Below the pieces are notes generated by a model, which did no database searches, was not told where the DNA came from, and saw nothing but the letters and a program-made list of their open reading frames with translations. Below are positions 15,550 to 16,801 of a stretch of DNA of 16,801 bases, piece after piece (position 1 is the stretch's first letter; each line of letters opens with the position of its first letter). This DNA comes from Clostridia bacterium (GTDB taxonomy: Bacteria; Bacillota; UBA994; PWPR01), in contig PWPR01000156.1 in assembly GCA_003557085.1 (NCBI GenBank), forward strand, positions 1-16,801, written 5' to 3'. Both the position numbers and the translations under genes were made by a program.

Positions 15550-16326
15550 TTGCCAAAAGATTTAAGTAAAGCTTTTGAAGGAAAGAAGCTTGGTCTTGCT
15601 CTAGGAGGTGGAGCGGCAAGAGGTGTTGCTCATTTAGGAGCACTAAAGGCTTTTGAAGAGTATGGTCTCGAGTTTGATTTAATCGCTGGGACTAGTGTTG
15701 GAAGCTTAGTGGGGGCTTGCTATGCAGCAGGTGTTCATTGGAAAGACATGTACGATGCTGTTAAAGGCATGAAAGTTTCTGATTTGCTAAATTGGAAGAA
15801 ATGGCATATTGGTTATGATTCAATAACTATAGCGGAGTTCTTAGAAGATATTATGGGGAAAAAAAACTTTGAAAACCTTGATAAACCTTTTAAAGCTGTA
15901 GCGGTGAGTGTTAAAAAAGCAGAAGAAAAAATCTTTGCTAAAGGAGATGTTTCTTTAGCAGTAAGAGCAAGTTGTACTGTCCCAGGGGTATTTGTACCAA
16001 TAGAATTAGAAGACGATGTTATTGTTGATGGAGGTGTGCTCAACAATGTACCTTCAAATGTTGTAAGGGACATGGGAGCAGATGTTATATTTGCAATAGA
16101 CTTAAATGGCGAACTTCCTGATATAGAAGTAGAAGGTAAGCTTTTAGAAACTCTTTATGCTGTGTTTAATATAATGGTTAGAAACAATTCTCAGCTTGGA
16201 TATCATGATGCAGATCATGTAATCGCACCGTGTTTATCTAATTACCCATATCATAGTATTAAAAAGGCAGAGGAGATGTTTGAGAGAGGATATGAAGCTA
16301 CTATAGAACTTTTAGAGCAGATATAA
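15550..16326 (+). CDS. Patatin-like phospholipase, bacterial RssA/YchK type
   Basis: This is a serine lipid acyl hydrolase of the patatin fold, using a Ser-Asp dyad. The 258 residues have the glycine-rich oxyanion loop LGGGAARGVAHLGAL (about 18-32), the nucleophile elbow GTSVG with S49, and the catalytic aspartate motif VDGGVLNNVP with D160. This is the complete dyad, and it has the usual length for stand-alone bacterial patatins. There is no signal peptide or membrane segment, so it should be cytosolic. The TTG start at 15550 lies 5 bases after a perfect AGGAGGTG that overlaps the end of the PHP gene. Its lipid substrate and purpose are unknown. Confidence 0.9.
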   Translation: MPKDLSKAFEGKKLGLALGGGAARGVAHLGALKAFEEYGLEFDLIAGTSVGSLVGACYAAGVHWKDMYDAVKGMKVSDLLNWKKWHIGYDSITIAEFLEDIMGKKNFENLDKPFKAVAVSVKKAEEKIFAKGDVSLAVRASCTVPGVFVPIELEDDVIVDGGVLNNVPSNVVRDMGADVIFAIDLNGELPDIEVEGKLLETLYAVFNIMVRNNSQLGYHDADHVIAPCLSNYPYHSIKKAEEMFERGYEATIELLEQI

Positions 16327-16358
16327 AAAAAGAATCATCATTTGATGATTCTTTTTTT
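16325..16358. terminator. Bidirectional terminator shared by the patatin gene and 6S RNA
   Basis: GAATCATC (16332-16339) pairs with GATGATTC (16344-16351) around ATTT. Seven A residues on the left and seven T residues on the right make it work on both strands. Confidence 0.9.
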
Positions 16359-16366
16359 ATTTAATA

Positions 16367-16549
16367 AACAAATTCCCATAATGCCGTGAAGCTCTGATCT
16401 CAAAGCCCTATCTGCTAGGGGGGCGCCACAAACAAAGCGTTTGACTTCCACTCTCTGGAGGCATGCCATTTTCTTTGTTATTAGACTCCCAATGTATGTG
16501 TGTTGGTTTGAGATTATACGCTTCTCGAACATCACAGGAATATCTTGTT
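16367..16549 (-). ncRNA. ssrS: 6S RNA
   Basis: 6S RNA binds the housekeeping RNA polymerase holoenzyme and mimics an open promoter. On the minus strand 16530-16541 and 16372-16383 form a 12-bp closing stem (with wobbles), and AACAA/TTGTT can extend it. GAAGC/GCTTC and CTCAAA/TTTGAG helices (16520-16524 with 16388-16392; 16507-16512 with 16399-16404) lead to a large central bubble. The 3' side of the bubble carries the short CCCTA-GCAGA-TAGGG hairpin (16406-16420). An apical arm is closed by AACAAAG/CTTTGTT (16473-16479 with 16431-16437). The ATGTTCG and CGGCAT segments beside the closing stem resemble E. coli 6S RNA. The length of about 183 nt, strong promoter and terminator all fit. The region is visibly richer in GC than its flanks. 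Confidence 0.82.
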
Positions 16550-16555
16550 AAATTT

Positions 16556-16584
16556 ATTATAACTTGATTTAGGTTCTTTGTAAA
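16556..16584 (-). promoter_or_regulatory. ssrS: Promoter of 6S RNA
   Basis: Read on the minus strand, TTTACA (16579-16584), a 17-base spacer and a perfect TATAAT (16556-16561) predict a start at A16549. The transcript would begin AACAAG, just at the 6S closing stem. Confidence 0.85.
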
Positions 16585-16599
16585 ATGATTATTGACCAA

Positions 16600-16801
16600 T
16601 GAAAAGTAAGTGATTAGAAATCAATAGATCAAAATAAAAGCAATACTTAATATAGATTAGTTATAGTAAAATAAGTTTAAGTAAATGATCTCTAAGAATA
16701 AGAAAAATGAATTAATCTAAAAATTATTTACTAGCAGTATCAAAAACAAAGATTAATACTGAAATAATTCTCTAATATTATCTTTCAATTATTTTTTATC
16801 A
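16600..16801. other. AT-rich stretch without a recognised gene
   Basis: The last 202 bases are very AT-rich, with stops in all frames. I see no protein gene, RNA gene or long repeat. It probably holds the upstream flank of 6S RNA and the end or leader of a neighbour outside the window. Confidence 0.6.

Noticed and set aside
16338..16599. Two overlapping minus-strand ORFs of about 65 residues
   Set aside because: They lie across the 6S RNA fold and its promoter, have no recognisable protein features or ribosome binding sites, and overlap each other.
16592..16620. Plus-strand promoter-like TTGACC with a weak -10, pointing out of the window
   Set aside because: The -10 match is poor and no gene is visible downstream; AT-rich sequence gives such matches by chance.
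1..16801. Mobile elements, CRISPR arrays, tRNA or rRNA genes
   Set aside because: No transposase or integrase motifs, no regularly spaced repeats and no tRNA/rRNA signatures were seen on either strand.

Overview
The window looks like chromosomal DNA from a low-GC, probably anaerobic, Clostridia-type Firmicute. Supporting signs are AT-rich codons, strong AGGAGG-type ribosome binding sites, several TTG starts, short intrinsic terminators, a short-form HisG with HisZ, and an apparent selenocysteine gene. I see no insertion sequence, phage gene, CRISPR array, tRNA or rRNA.

Region 1 (1-8573) is histidine biosynthesis. A 5'-truncated hisC-like aminotransferase ends at 944 and is closed by a clear terminator. 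A new promoter with an inverted repeat just downstream of its -10 then starts a compact operon, hisZ-hisG-hisD-hisC-hisB-hisH-hisA-hisF-hisIE, whose genes overlap by a few bases. Together these cover the pathway from PRPP and ATP to histidinol phosphate and from histidinol to histidine. No histidinol-phosphatase is visible here. A CPBP membrane protease gene follows hisIE, with its Shine-Dalgarno inside a potential RNA stem, and it ends at a bidirectional terminator.

Region 2 (8566-14160) looks catabolic. dpaL (2,3-diaminopropionate ammonia-lyase) is on the minus strand, divergent from two tandem paralogous amidohydrolases. After a terminator come an AbgB-like M20 amidohydrolase and a small C_GCAxxG_C_C redox protein. 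The latter is interrupted by one in-frame TGA exactly at the first conserved Cys position. A perfect 8-bp hairpin with a GGU loop lies 18 nt after that TGA. The best reading is a selenoprotein with a bacterial SECIS element. The set recalls other clusters that combine DpaL, M20 hydrolases and amidohydrolases, but its substrate is unknown.

Region 3 (14161-16358) holds a PHP-domain protein whose usual first HxH metal motif is replaced by N-T-Q, followed closely by a patatin-like phospholipase.

Region 4 (16325-16801) encodes, on the minus strand, a well-formed 6S RNA of about 183 nt. It has a near-consensus promoter and shares a bidirectional terminator with the patatin gene. The last 200 bases are AT-rich with no gene that I can support.
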